A DNA stretch of 64,000 nucleotides, taken from positions 62,001 through 126,000 of the forward strand of contig NZ_JAOWPT010000013.1 of assembly GCF_025753855.1 (NCBI RefSeq), written 5' to 3'. Positions 1-7,913 of the stretch are shown in pieces. The notes under the pieces are model-generated. The model saw only the letters and a program-made list of their open reading frames with translations. It did not search any database and had not been told where the DNA came from. The translations under genes and the position numbers were made by a program. How positions within the stretch are numbered: position 1 is the first letter of the stretch; each line of letters starts with the position of its first letter. The DNA is from Mesorhizobium sp. ZC-5 (GTDB taxonomy: Bacteria; Pseudomonadota; Alphaproteobacteria; Rhizobiales; Rhizobiaceae).

Positions 1-2061
1 CGGCCGCTTGTCGAGGATTTGCGCTCGCGGGGCATCACGCCTCTCGTGGTGCGCTCGGGAGGCGGATCAGGCATTCATATTTGGCTGGTCTGGCGAGAGC
101 CGCAGAATTGTCGAGATGTCCGCCGACTTCTGGCGCGGATAATGCGCAAGCACGGTTTCAAGCCGGGCACGGGCGGCATCGCCAACGACGAAATCGAGGT
201 CTATCCGAAGCAGGATTCAGTTCCAGCAGGGAAGCTCGGGAATCCTATAGCACTGCCGTTCTCACGCCGCTCCGTTCCCCTCGACGGCGATCTTCAGCCG
301 CTTTCCCTAGATGGCTATACGCCTGCGGCCATCGAGGATTTGCATGCGCCACCTCTTGCCTTGTTGCCGATGGACGATCTTCCCCATGACGAGCGGCCCC
401 GGCCTCCCCGCTATCCTTCGCCGCCGGACGTGGTGCTCAAGGGCGACGAGTCGCAGGCGAACGCAGCCCTTCGGCATGTTTCCGCGAATGACTACGACAA
501 CTGGATTCGGATGGGTTTCGTGCTCAAGCACTCCTTCGGTGAAAACGGCTTCCAGCTTTGGGACGAATGGTCGAAGTCGTCGCCCAAGTATCCGGGCGAA
601 AGTGAATGCCGAAAAGTCTGGGATAGCCTCGACCCCGACGGCGCGGTCGGCATCGGAAGCCTCTTTTATTTGGCCCAGCAAGGAGGGTGGAACGGACCCA
701 GCGAGCCGCAAATCCGTGAAATGAACGCCAAGTACGGCATCGTCACCCAAGGCACGAAAACCATGATCGTTGAAAAGCAGATCGACCCGGACGAGGACAA
801 TGCGTTCGTGTGGATTTCAAAAGAGGTGCTACGGGATCGGCACAGGTCGGAGAGTGTTCTTGTCTCAACCGGCAAGACCGTCGAACAGGTGCCTTTGCCG
901 GTCTATTGGCTCTCTAGTTCCGATGCCGACCACTATCGGCGTATCGACTTCAATCCGGGTCTGCCGCCCGGCCGCAATGGCGATACCTATAACATCTGGA
1001 CCGGCTTTGCGATTAGACCGGAACCGGGCGACTGGAGCATCCTCAAGGAACACATTGCTGAGAATATCTGCGACGGTGATTCAGAACTGAACGAATGGAT
1101 GCTGAATTGGCTTGCCCTTGGCGTTCAACGACCCGGAGATGTCCTTGGAACGGCCCCCGTGCTTTCGGGTCTACCCGGTGTTGGCAAGGGTGTTCTTGCC
1201 CATAGCTATGGAAGCCTCTGGGGTCGGCACTACACGACCATAACCCAGGAATCGCATGTGAGCGGTCGCTTCAACGCGCATCTGTTCGGACGGCGCTTCA
1301 TCTTCATCGACGAAGGCATATGGGGTGGCAATCGGCAGGATGCCGGAACAATCAAGACACGCATAACGGAGCCCTACATGATGCTGGAAGCTAAGGGCAT
1401 CGACCCGATGCGGATTCGGAACCGAACGATCTACATGGTGGCTTCGAACGCGGCATCCATTGTTCCGGCCGACCTTGCTGACCGCCGCTGGCAAATGTTT
1501 GAAGTGAGCGACAAGCGACGCGGTGACCGCGACTACTTTACGGCGCTCGCGCAGCAGTTCGAAGCCGGTGGGCGGGAAGGAATGCTATACGACCTGCTAA
1601 ATCGCGATGTCACTGCCGGTCCCGATCCACGCCGCACGATCAAGACTGCGGGGTTGTTCGACCAGATCCTTCGGGCCCAAGGACCGGAGTTCCGCTACAT
1701 CTTCCAATTTCTCGACGACGGCTTGCTTCCGCAACCCGACGCACCGGGCAATGGACCTGGAGCAACGACCGTGCAGGCCATGTTCAACGAGATGCGCGCC
1801 GCACATCCTGGCGGGCAGTACGTGAACAAGGGCGACTTCGGCAAACGCATGAGAGCGATCATTCCTGGCATCAAGGATGTGCAGAGCGGCTGGTTCATAG
1901 ATGGTCACGGGCCGAATGCGACACGGTCGCGGTCAACGCGGTACACCTTCCCCCCGTTGTCCCAATGTCGGCGCGCGTTCGAGGCACATGCCGGCCAGAA
2001 AGTACCGTGGTCGAACGATCTCGAAGACTGGCAGGACGGGCGCACAAGCGACCCGTTCTGA
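1..2061 (+). CDS. primase-helicase, AEP/PriCT-2/SF3-like (5' end cut by window)
   Basis: The frame is open from base 1, so the true start is upstream; the TTG at 19 is only the first start-like codon. Visible part, in order: a fragment of an archaeo-eukaryotic primase resembling the TOTE-type primase domain (GGGSGIHIW, then YPKQDSVPAGKLGNPIALPF, about residues 15-90); a PriCT-2-like segment (NDYDNWIRMGFVLKH ... LWDEWSKSSPKY, about 150-225); and a DUF5906/D5-like ATPase with Walker A LSGLPGVGKG and Walker B-like FIFIDEG (about 380-500). The first primase catalytic motif would lie outside the window. The protein probably primes and unwinds DNA at the element's origin. It is the largest gene of the element and points towards the divergent repressor region. 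Confidence 0.75.
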   Translation, partial: RPLVEDLRSRGITPLVVRSGGGSGIHIWLVWREPQNCRDVRRLLARIMRKHGFKPGTGGIANDEIEVYPKQDSVPAGKLGNPIALPFSRRSVPLDGDLQPLSLDGYTPAAIEDLHAPPLALLPMDDLPHDERPRPPRYPSPPDVVLKGDESQANAALRHVSANDYDNWIRMGFVLKHSFGENGFQLWDEWSKSSPKYPGESECRKVWDSLDPDGAVGIGSLFYLAQQGGWNGPSEPQIREMNAKYGIVTQGTKTMIVEKQIDPDEDNAFVWISKEVLRDRHRSESVLVSTGKTVEQVPLPVYWLSSSDADHYRRIDFNPGLPPGRNGDTYNIWTGFAIRPEPGDWSILKEHIAENICDGDSELNEWMLNWLALGVQRPGDVLGTAPVLSGLPGVGKGVLAHSYGSLWGRHYTTITQESHVSGRFNAHLFGRRFIFIDEGIWGGNRQDAGTIKTRITEPYMMLEAKGIDPMRIRNRTIYMVASNAASIVPADLADRRWQMFEVSDKRRGDRDYFTALAQQFEAGGREGMLYDLLNRDVTAGPDPRRTIKTAGLFDQILRAQGPEFRYIFQFLDDGLLPQPDAPGNGPGATTVQAMFNEMRAAHPGGQYVNKGDFGKRMRAIIPGIKDVQSGWFIDGHGPNATRSRSTRYTFPPLSQCRRAFEAHAGQKVPWSNDLEDWQDGRTSDPF

Positions 2062-2379
2062 CCCCACGCAGCCAAAAATGGGCGATATGGGCAGCATGGT
2101 TGCTTTGCCCATCGCCAGCCCTTGTTGCCGCCGCCCCTAAATGCCCCCTTTGCCCATACTGACCATATCAACCATATCGGTTGCACTCACTCAGCCGTTG
2201 GCCCTGTACCGGGCTGCCACCCGTGGGGCGCAACCTTATAGCCACCAACACCTCGGATGGCCTCTGAGCGGCCTTCAGAGGCCCGCTGGCGCTGCTTATG
2301 CAGTGTGTGTGGGGGGGCAACAGCCCAAAGCGCAGGCGTGCTTAGCCTACCTCGGAGGCCATTTGCAGGTGGTGAAACG
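2062..2379. other. intergenic stretch with one hairpin
   Basis: These 318 bases between the primase stop and the convergent repressor gene hold no convincing gene. One imperfect hairpin is visible just after the primase: GGCGATATGGGCA at 2081-2093 pairs with TGCCCATCGCC at 2106-2116, with an AT bulge. No T-run follows, so it is a weak terminator candidate. Short repeats of CCATAT and a run of seven G near 2312 are also present. Nothing else is recognised. Confidence 0.4.
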
Positions 2380-2706
2380 CTACCCCACAAACGCCTTCAG
2401 CATTTTGGCTGCCCGGCCAAGCTGCTCTTCGTTCATCCTCGAAAGGGTGCCGTTGATCTCAGTCAACAGCCGCGCTCTCTCGCCTGTTCCCGGTACAGTG
2501 TCGGCACCGAATAGGACTGGCGCGGGAACGTCGAGCACCATCGCTATTTTCTCCGCAGTCTCGAAAAGCGGCGCGGCTACGCCTCGTTCGATTTTGCCGA
2601 TGGTCTCGCGGGAGACGCCAACCTGACCGGCAAGCTGCTCAAGGGTCCAGCCCTTGGCCTTTCGGTGATGGCGCACATTCGCACCGAATAGTCGCTGAAG
2701 CTCCAT
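2380..2706 (-). CDS. XRE-family repressor of the element
   Basis: A 108-residue protein with a classical N-terminal helix-turn-helix (VRHHRKAKGWTLEQLAGQVG then VSRETIGKIERG, about residues 11-42), followed by a short hydrophobic dimerisation-like segment and a C-terminal helix. It lacks a LexA-type peptidase domain, so induction would not be by self-cleavage. It is transcribed away from the small membrane-protein gene at 2831; the shared 124-bp gap contains two identically spaced inverted repeats that are probably its operators. Its likely job is to keep the element quiescent or to control the divergent gene. The HTH assignment is firm and the role is inferred from position. Confidence 0.8.
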   Translation of the reverse strand: MELQRLFGANVRHHRKAKGWTLEQLAGQVGVSRETIGKIERGVAAPLFETAEKIAMVLDVPAPVLFGADTVPGTGERARLLTEINGTLSRMNEEQLGRAAKMLKAFVG

Positions 2707-2756
2707 TGCGCACCTCTTCCTGACGAAAGCGGCAATCGGCTGCGCAAATCGAGAAA

Positions 2757-2798
2757 TGAGAACTTTGCATTCTCACAAACGAGAACTATAACATCTCA
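2757..2798. promoter_or_regulatory. paired operators for the XRE repressor
   Basis: Two inverted repeats share one geometry. TGAGAA-N7-TTCTCA lies at 2757-2775 and is perfect. CGAGAA-N7-ATCTCA lies at 2780-2798 with one mismatched outer pair. Their centres are 23 bp apart, about two helical turns. They sit between the divergent repressor gene and the gene at 2831, in an AT-rich segment where both promoters must lie. Cooperative binding by the repressor encoded at 2380-2706 is the simplest reading. Confidence 0.6.
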
Positions 2799-2830
2799 TA
2801 TTGCTAAGGTGGATGTTGTGGTTCTGTATC

Positions 2831-3133
2831 ATGGCGACATTCGATACTCTGGGATACGTCTTCAACTGGCTCTTGCTGATCTTCTTCGGCGGGCAGGCCT
2901 TCATCTTCGTGGGCCTCGTGCTGTGGATGGTCTGGACCGACGGCATAAAGCCAAGACTGATCCCCGTTGATGACATCGCGAGCGTGGCCGACGACATCAT
3001 CGCCCGCTATCCCGACCCGGAGCTTGAGGCTTTCGCCCGCCATGAGCGCGCGTGGTACGATAGCGACGGCGCAGAGCAGACCTATTGGTATCGCGTGCGG
3101 AAAGCCGTCAGGCGGCGGTTGGAAGGGCGCTGA
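2831..3133 (+). CDS. small membrane protein of unknown function
   Basis: Reading from ATG 2831 gives 100 residues; an in-frame TTG at 2801 would add ten. Residues about 5-38 are strongly hydrophobic (FNWLLLIFFGGQAFIFVGLV) and form one long or two short membrane helices. The rest is charged and soluble, ending in RKAVRRRLEGR. No family is recognised. It is divergent from the XRE repressor and controlled from the operator region between them, so it may be a repressor-controlled effector of the element. Its end meets the convergent toxin-like gene with a 6-bp gap. Confidence 0.55.
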   Translation: MATFDTLGYVFNWLLLIFFGGQAFIFVGLVLWMVWTDGIKPRLIPVDDIASVADDIIARYPDPELEAFARHERAWYDSDGAEQTYWYRVRKAVRRRLEGR

Positions 3134-3139
3134 GGCGCC

Positions 3140-3859
3140 TCATCCGAACAGGGGGCCGTGACCACCAGCGGCCTTGCGGCGAACCTCGTGCTCGCGTGCC
3201 TCGCTGACTTCGCGCCAGATTTCGTAAGTCTCGCTGACCATCTGGTCGAGCTGGTCGAAGCCGAAAAGCTCGACGCCTTCGTCGGTGCTCATCTTCACTG
3301 GACGCTGGTCATCAGCGGCGTCGCCAAACTGAACAATGCCGAGCCGAGCGGCGGCGAAGTCGGGATTGGCGACCCGGATATGCTCATGCATCATCGAGAA
3401 GACGAAACGCCTCGCCTCAGCCGTCAGGCGCTTGCCGCGCCTGGGATCGATGAAGATCACCAGTGGCGCATCCTCCAGCGCCGTCACCATCGGCAACCAG
3501 TACTCTACCTTCTCGCCGACGCTCAGCGACAGGGCGAAGAAGGCTTGAGAGCGGCTGCGCAGGGCATGGGAGCGCGCGAAGTCATGCAGCCCTTTGGCGA
3601 CGAGCAGGTTGGCGTCGCACTCATCCTCGGACGTCGCCTTCGCCCGTATCAGTCGTTTCAGAACCGGCCATGCGGTCGGATCGGCCGATGCGAACATATC
3701 GGGCTGGACATTGAAGATGTCTGCGAACCGGGAGCGTACTGGCTTGTAGGTGATCGTTGGATGCCCGAGCTTGAAATGCTCAAGGGCGCGGCGCTTCTGG
3801 TCAGTCGGCAGCGTTGCGACGCGGGCAAGGTCGATCTCAGGTAAGCGGCGTATCTTCAT
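3140..3859 (-). CDS. SocB-like toxin candidate
   Basis: The start chosen is ATG 3859 (239 residues, KIRRLPEIDLARVATLPTDQ after Met), because GGGAG lies five bases upstream; an in-frame start at 3889 has no such site. The gene overlaps the end of the Panacea-domain antitoxin gene by 23 nt, a normal order for such pairs. The protein resembles a conserved alphaproteobacterial family found beside Panacea/DUF4065 genes, and the pairing recalls Caulobacter SocAB, in which SocB blocks replication through the sliding clamp. The C-terminus GHGPLFG could be a degenerate clamp-binding motif, which is speculative. A toxin role is inferred from context and family memory, not from catalytic residues. Confidence 0.55.
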   Translation of the reverse strand: MKIRRLPEIDLARVATLPTDQKRRALEHFKLGHPTITYKPVRSRFADIFNVQPDMFASADPTAWPVLKRLIRAKATSEDECDANLLVAKGLHDFARSHALRSRSQAFFALSLSVGEKVEYWLPMVTALEDAPLVIFIDPRRGKRLTAEARRFVFSMMHEHIRVANPDFAAARLGIVQFGDAADDQRPVKMSTDEGVELFGFDQLDQMVSETYEIWREVSEAREHEVRRKAAGGHGPLFG

Positions 3860-4388
3860 CCGGCTCTCCCGCGACCGGAGCCGCGCCAACGGAAACCTTG
3901 TGATTCTTGAATCGGTTAACGATTACATCATCGGGGATTCGCAATCCCAGCGCAACCGACGTTCGCCCTTTGTCCGCAATGTAGTGCCACGGCGCGTCCT
4001 TGGCGTGGGAGATGTCCACCAGCCGTCCCGGTGATAGACGACCATAGGACGATACGATACGCGCCAAATGTCGGCGAACGGATAGGTCTTCGGGCAGACT
4101 GAGTGTCGTACGCTCGCCCGTCATCACGTTCTGCCCAGTCGCGCGGAAGTCGATAGGGGAACTGCCAGCCGTCTTAAACGCGGCGTAGGCCGTGGGATGC
4201 ACCGGCCCGTACTGCCAAGCCTCGAAATAGCCGCTGACCAGAGGTCGTTTGCCTTCGATCAGGAAAATGGAATGGGCGAAGTAGAGGAGTTTTTGAAGGG
4301 CGAGATTGGTGACCTTGATCCCCGACCTGTCAGCCTCGTCCAGCATGAGGTTGGCGACGGCTCTCGGATCGTATGGACCACCGGTCAT
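3837..4388 (-). CDS. Panacea (DUF4065) antitoxin, SocA-like
   Basis: ATG 4388 gives 183 residues with GGAAG upstream. A longer frame opens at 4445, but that codon lies inside tRNA-Thr, so it is rejected. The core LALQKLLYFAHSIFLIEG and YFEAWQYGPVHPTAYAAF (about residues 23-67) is the signature of the Panacea/DUF4065 domain, a versatile antitoxin domain that includes Caulobacter SocA. It should neutralise the overlapping downstream toxin candidate, either by direct binding or, as in SocA, by delivering it to ClpXP. Only 31 bp separate the start from the tRNA 3' end, so expression may depend on read-through from the tRNA promoter. Confidence 0.7.
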   Translation of the reverse strand: MTGGPYDPRAVANLMLDEADRSGIKVTNLALQKLLYFAHSIFLIEGKRPLVSGYFEAWQYGPVHPTAYAAFKTAGSSPIDFRATGQNVMTGERTTLSLPEDLSVRRHLARIVSSYGRLSPGRLVDISHAKDAPWHYIADKGRTSVALGLRIPDDVIVNRFKNHKVSVGAAPVAGEPDEDTPLT

Positions 4389-4419
4389 CTGCGCACTTTG
4401 ACTTCCTCGGGCTGGGAAG

Positions 4420-4495
4420 TGGTGCCGCTTAGGTGACTCGAACACCTGACCCCATCATTACGAATGATGTGCTCTACCAACTGAGCTAAAGCGGC
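4420..4495 (-). tRNA. tRNA-Thr(CGT)
   Basis: The reverse complement folds as a standard cloverleaf of 76 nt including encoded CCA. The acceptor stem GCCGCTT pairs with AAGCGGC, followed by discriminator A and CCA. The D arm is GCTC-AGTTGGTA-GAGC. The anticodon stem CATCA/TGATG encloses the loop TTCGTAA, giving anticodon CGT (threonine, codon ACG). The T arm is AGGTG-TTCGAGT-CACCT. It marks the edge of the integrated element. The antitoxin gene starts 31 bp after its 3' end on the same strand. Confidence 0.95.
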
Positions 4496-4591
4496 TTAAC
4501 CCTTCACACTGACCATACTATGGCCCTACTAACTTTCACTCACCAGCCCCAACCCACTGGCTTCGAACCACATTCTCTAGCGGACCCGCCA

Positions 4592-4630
4592 ATTACGAAT
4601 GATGCGCTCTACCAACTGAGCTAAAGCGGC
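4592..4630 (-). pseudogene. 5' half of tRNA-Thr(CGT), integration scar
   Basis: These 39 nt match the first 39 nt of the intact tRNA at 4420-4495 with one difference (C for T at plus position 4605). The match stops just after the anticodon loop. The following bases cannot pair with the anticodon stem and no T arm or acceptor 3' strand follows, so it is not a functional tRNA. Many integrases recombine within the anticodon stem-loop or T-arm of tRNA genes. The fragment therefore probably records the original attachment site or an earlier insertion. The roughly 96 bp between the two copies contains no recognisable gene. Confidence 0.75.
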
Positions 4631-4846
4631 ATTTCCGGCGGCGCGACGCGCCGAGCGGTTTGGTGCGCGCCTGATAGCTTCATTGCGGCACAAATTCAAG
4701 CCGCCAGCCGACCGAAATGCCGGCATGGTTAGGCGGCAGGCTTAACAGCCACCAGCCGACCTCTCTGGTGCAATTCCCGGTTTTCACTGGTGCAATCGCA
4801 TCTGCGGCCTTCACAAGGCCGATTGTCATCGTTAGGCTTGGACGAT

Positions 4847-4860
4847 CCAAAGCGCTTTGG
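4847..4860. promoter_or_regulatory. LacI-family-type operator before thuA
   Basis: CCAAAGCGCTTTGG is a perfect 14-bp palindrome with the central CG and AAAGCGCTTT core typical of LacI-family sugar regulators. It overlaps the first bases of the thuA Shine-Dalgarno sequence (GGGAGAG from 4859), so a bound repressor would block elongation or initiation right at the start of the gene. No LacI-family gene is adjacent; the nearest in the window is at 47.8 kb and has a different operator sequence nearby. Confidence 0.55.
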
Positions 4861-4871
4861 GAGAGAAAATT

Positions 4872-5657
4872 ATGCCGATACGGACCGTCGTCTGGGGCGA
4901 GAATGTGCATGAGCAGAAGGACCCGATCGTGCAGTCCATCTATCCGGACGGCATGCATGCGGCGATCGCTGCCGCGCTGAACGAGAACACGGAGATCAAC
5001 GCCACCACCGCGACGCTCCAGGGACCGGAGCACGGGCTGACCGAAAAGCGGCTTGCCGAAACGGATGTGCTGGTCTGGTGGGGGCACGCCGCGCACGGCA
5101 AGGTCGAAGACGCGATCGTCGAACGCGTGCAGCAGCGCGTCTGGGAAGGCATGGGTCTTATCGTTCTGCATTCCGGCCATTTCTCGAAGATCTTCAAGCG
5201 GCTGATGGGCACGCCCTGTTCGCTGAAATGGCGTGAGGCGGGCGAACGCGAGCGGCTCTGGGTGATCAACCGCAACCACCCGATCGCCCGCGGGCTCGGC
5301 GAACATTTCGAGCTTCCGATGGAAGAAATGTACGGCGAGGCCTTCACCGTGCCGGAGCCGCTCGAAACCGTCTTCATCTCCTGGTTCGAGGGTGGGGAGG
5401 TGTTTCGCTCGGGCATGACCTTCCAGCGCGGCGCGGGAAAAATCTTCTATTTCCGGCCGGGCCACGAAACCTATCCGACCTATCACGACAAGAATGTCCG
5501 CCAGGTTCTGCGCAACGCGGTCGAGTGGGCCTATAACCCCGCGCCGGCCTGGGCATCTGTCGCCAATGCGACGAACGTGCCGGTCGACAAGGCCTTGGAA
5601 AAACTGGTCGAAAAGGGGCCGAAGCTGCACGCCCATGGCGAAGAAGGCTTCAAATGA
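4872..5657 (+). CDS. thuA: ThuA-like trehalose utilisation protein
   Basis: The 261-residue protein has the ThuA/glutamine-amidotransferase-like fold signature, with [16 protein letters not shown] (about 64-79), a central [19 protein letters not shown], and the late [16 protein letters not shown] 4872 follows GGGAGAG by 6-8 bases; an upstream ATG at 4857 lies within that site and is unlikely. In Sinorhizobium, ThuA and ThuB act on 3-keto derivatives of trehalose and related disaccharides. The stop overlaps the thuB start by 4 bp (ATGA), indicating a coupled operon. The ABC transporter genes thuEFGK that accompany thuAB in Sinorhizobium are not here. Confidence 0.85.
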   Translation: MPIRTVVWGENVHEQKDPIVQSIYPDGMHAAIAAALNENTEINATTATLQGPEHGLTEKRLAETDVLVWWGHAAHGKVEDAIVERVQQRVWEGMGLIVLHSGHFSKIFKRLMGTPCSLKWREAGERERLWVINRNHPIARGLGEHFELPMEEMYGEAFTVPEPLETVFISWFEGGEVFRSGMTFQRGAGKIFYFRPGHETYPTYHDKNVRQVLRNAVEWAYNPAPAWASVANATNVPVDKALEKLVEKGPKLHAHGEEGFK

Positions 5658-6706
5658 CGCAGCGGCTGCTCCTGCTCGGCACTGGCGGCATCGCTACCCA
5701 CCATATCGAGGAATTCGCGGCGATTCCCGAATGTGAATTCGTCGCCTGTGCCGACGCGGTGCCGGGCCGCGCCGCCGCCTTCGCGCAAAAGCATGGCATC
5801 CCCAAGGCTTTCGCCGGCCTCGACGAGGCGATCGCCTGGGGCGAGTTCGACGCAGCGGTGAACGCGACGCCGGACGGCGTCCATATGGAAACGACGCTAG
5901 CATTGCTTGCCGCCGGCAAGCATGTGTTCTGCGAGAAGCCGCTGGCGCAGAGTTATCCCGATGCGTTGCGGATGGTGGAAGCCGCCGAAGCGGCTGGGCT
6001 GATCAACATGGTCAACCTCACCTACCGCAACTCGCCGGCGCTTCAGAAGGCGCGTGAGATGGTGGCCGGAGGTGACATCGGCGACCTGCGCCATGTCAGC
6101 GCCGAATATCTGCAGAGCTGGCTGGTCGGCAAATATTGGGGCGACTGGCGCACCGACGAAAAATGGCTGTGGCGGCTCTCGAAGGGCCACGGCTCGACCG
6201 GTGTGCTGGGCGATGTCGGCGTTCACATCCTCGACTTCGCCACCTATTGCGCCGGCGAGAGCATGGCGAGCCTTTACGCCGATCTCGCCGTGTTCCCGAA
6301 GGCGGAAGGCGACCGCATTGGCGACTATCGCCTCGACGTCAACGACAGCATCGTCATCACCGGGCGCATGGTCTCGGGTGCCCTGGCGACGGTGACGGCA
6401 ACGCGCTATGCCACCGGCCACGCCAACGACCTGGTGCTGACGCTTTCCGGCACGAGGGGCGCCGTCAGGGTCGAGACAGACGGCAAGATTTCGAAGCTTT
6501 CCGCTTGCCTCGGCAAGGATGTCGACGAGAATCGCTGGAGGGAGATCGAGACGCCGCCGCTGAAACGCAACGCCCGCCGCTTCGCCGATGCGCTGATTTC
6601 AGGCAGGACCGGCGATCCGTCGTTCCGCCGCGCCGCCGAGATCCAGAAGCTTATCGACGCGGCCTTCGAGAGCGGCGAGAAGGGTGGGCCGGTCAAGATC
6701 GGGTGA
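5654..6706 (+). CDS. thuB: ThuB-like Gfo/Idh/MocA oxidoreductase
   Basis: A 350-residue Gfo/Idh/MocA-family dehydrogenase. The N-terminal Rossmann fold carries [12 protein letters not shown] (about 5-16), the conserved EKPLAQS motif holding the catalytic lysine is near residue 95, and the C-terminal half is the usual alpha/beta dimerisation domain, including [13 protein letters not shown]. It starts within the last codons of thuA (ATGA overlap) and is surely co-translated with it. With ThuA it is expected to handle keto-disaccharide or disaccharide oxidation in trehalose use. Length is normal and no defect is seen. It is convergent with the nitronate monooxygenase gene, with a 21-bp gap. Confidence 0.85.
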   Translation: MTQRLLLLGTGGIATHHIEEFAAIPECEFVACADAVPGRAAAFAQKHGIPKAFAGLDEAIAWGEFDAAVNATPDGVHMETTLALLAAGKHVFCEKPLAQSYPDALRMVEAAEAAGLINMVNLTYRNSPALQKAREMVAGGDIGDLRHVSAEYLQSWLVGKYWGDWRTDEKWLWRLSKGHGSTGVLGDVGVHILDFATYCAGESMASLYADLAVFPKAEGDRIGDYRLDVNDSIVITGRMVSGALATVTATRYATGHANDLVLTLSGTRGAVRVETDGKISKLSACLGKDVDENRWREIETPPLKRNARRFADALISGRTGDPSFRRAAEIQKLIDAAFESGEKGGPVKIG

Positions 6707-6727
6707 GGGCGGACGCGATTCCTCTCG

Positions 6728-7681
6728 TTACGCGGCCAGCTTGCGTTTGGCCGCCTCGTACTCGCCGGCCAGCCGGTCGACGAGTACGGTCGCCGGAACC
6801 ACTTCGCTGACCGCGCCGATACCCTGGCCGCAGCCCCAGATGTGCTTCCAGGCCTTGGACTTGTCGCCGCCGAAATTCATCTTCGAGGGATCCGAGACCG
6901 GCAGATTGTCGGGATCCATTCCGGCGTTGCGGACCGAGCCTTTCAGATAGTTGCCGTGCACGCCGGTGAACAGGTTGGAATAGACGATGTCGGCGGCTTT
7001 CGATTCGACGATCATCTTTTTGTAGTCGTCGGTGGCGCGCGCCTCGGTGGTGGCGATGAACGGAGAACCGATATAGGCCATGTCGGCGCCCATCGCCTGC
7101 GCGGCAAGGATGGCGCCGCCATTGGCAATGGCGCCGGAAAGCAGCAGCGGCCCGTCGAACCACTGGCGGATTTCCTGCACCAGCGCGAAGGGTGACAGCG
7201 TGCCGGCGTGGCCGCCTGCGCCGGCGGCGACCGCGATAAGCCCGTCGGCGCCCTTCTTGATGGCGTTGCGGGCATGCCGGTCGTGGATGATGTCATGCAG
7301 CACGATGCCGCCATAGGAATGCACCGCCTGGTTGACCTCCTCGACCGCCCCGAGCGACGAAATGACGACCGGCACCTTGTATTTCACGCACATGCCGAGA
7401 TCGTGCTCGAGCCGGCCGTTCGACTTGTGGACGATCTGGTTGACGGCGAAAGGGGCCGCAGGCCGATCCGGATTTTTTGCGTCATGGGCTGCGAGATCCT
7501 CGGTCACCTCGGCCAGCCACTCGTCGAGCTGCGCCTCGGGCCGGGCATTGAGGGCCGGAAACGAGCCGACGACGCCGGCCTTGCACTGCGCCAGCACCAG
7601 CGGCGGGTGCGAAATGATGAACAGCGGCGCCGCGACGACAGGCAGGCGAAGGTTTTTCTGGAGAATGTCGGGCAGCGCCAT
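6728..7681 (-). CDS. nitronate monooxygenase family flavoprotein
   Basis: Start ATG 7681 (317 residues; GAGG about 11 bases upstream) is chosen over a longer frame reaching 7972, which overlaps another gene and is low-complexity. The TIM-barrel FMN enzyme has VVAAPLFIISHPPLVLAQCK near the N-terminus, GADGLIAVAAGAGGHAGTLS around 165-184, and GPLLLSGAIANGGAILAAQA near 205. These are typical of nitronate monooxygenase/2-nitropropane dioxygenase proteins, whose natural substrates often remain unknown. A palindrome matching the operator of the beta-oxidation genes at 25.6 kb lies 29-46 bp upstream. It may therefore belong to the MerR-controlled acyl-CoA regulon rather than act only in nitroalkane detoxification. 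Confidence 0.85.
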   Translation of the reverse strand: MALPDILQKNLRLPVVAAPLFIISHPPLVLAQCKAGVVGSFPALNARPEAQLDEWLAEVTEDLAAHDAKNPDRPAAPFAVNQIVHKSNGRLEHDLGMCVKYKVPVVISSLGAVEEVNQAVHSYGGIVLHDIIHDRHARNAIKKGADGLIAVAAGAGGHAGTLSPFALVQEIRQWFDGPLLLSGAIANGGAILAAQAMGADMAYIGSPFIATTEARATDDYKKMIVESKAADIVYSNLFTGVHGNYLKGSVRNAGMDPDNLPVSDPSKMNFGGDKSKAWKHIWGCGQGIGAVSEVVPATVLVDRLAGEYEAAKRKLAA

Positions 7682-7707
7682 GAAACGCGTTTCCTCGCTG
7701 GCAATAA

Positions 7708-7729
7708 TTGACGTTTCCGTAAACGTCGC
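7708..7729. promoter_or_regulatory. MerR/LiuR-type operator before nitronate monooxygenase
   Basis: The core at 7710-7727 reads GACGTTT-CCGT-AAACGTC, 7-bp arms around a 4-bp centre. It matches the site at 25627-25644 (GACGTTT-ACGC-AAACGTC) in both arms and in spacing, and its right arm matches the site at 24908-24928. It lies 29-46 bp before the start codon of the gene at 6728-7681. MerR proteins of the LiuR/GnyR group regulate acyl-CoA and branched-chain catabolism, and their sites share the ACGTAAACGT core. Assignment to the regulator at 25050 is inference. Confidence 0.6.
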
Positions 7730-7913
7730 TCGTTCTAGCAGATGCCGTGGCGACCGCAACGAGGAATAAGCCGGTACTTTCGGCGACATTTCCGGTTGGA
7801 AAGACCGATCGCGGAGCGGAAAGCGTCGCCGATGACGCCGCAGCCGTTGATTGATTGCGCTGCTACGGCTAACCATCAGTATTTTCTGCGCAACAACGAG
7901 CGGGGAAGACTGT

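Larger units (their letters stand above)
1..4495. mobile_element. right end of integrated element at tRNA-Thr (partial)
   Basis: The first 4.4 kb carries a phage or plasmid type primase-helicase, an XRE repressor with divergent operators, a small membrane protein and a toxin-antitoxin pair, and it ends at an intact tRNA-Thr gene. A 39-nt copy of the same tRNA's 5' half lies about 96 bp further right, and ordinary chromosomal genes (thuAB) follow. This is the usual pattern of an element integrated at a tRNA. No integrase is visible, so it must lie left of the window if it exists. The exact boundary is uncertain: the tRNA 3' end at 4420 or the tRNA fragment at 4592. Confidence 0.65.

Noticed and set aside
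4389-4445. Upstream start for the antitoxin gene
   Set aside because: The codon lies inside the mature tRNA-Thr; ATG 4388 has its own ribosome site.
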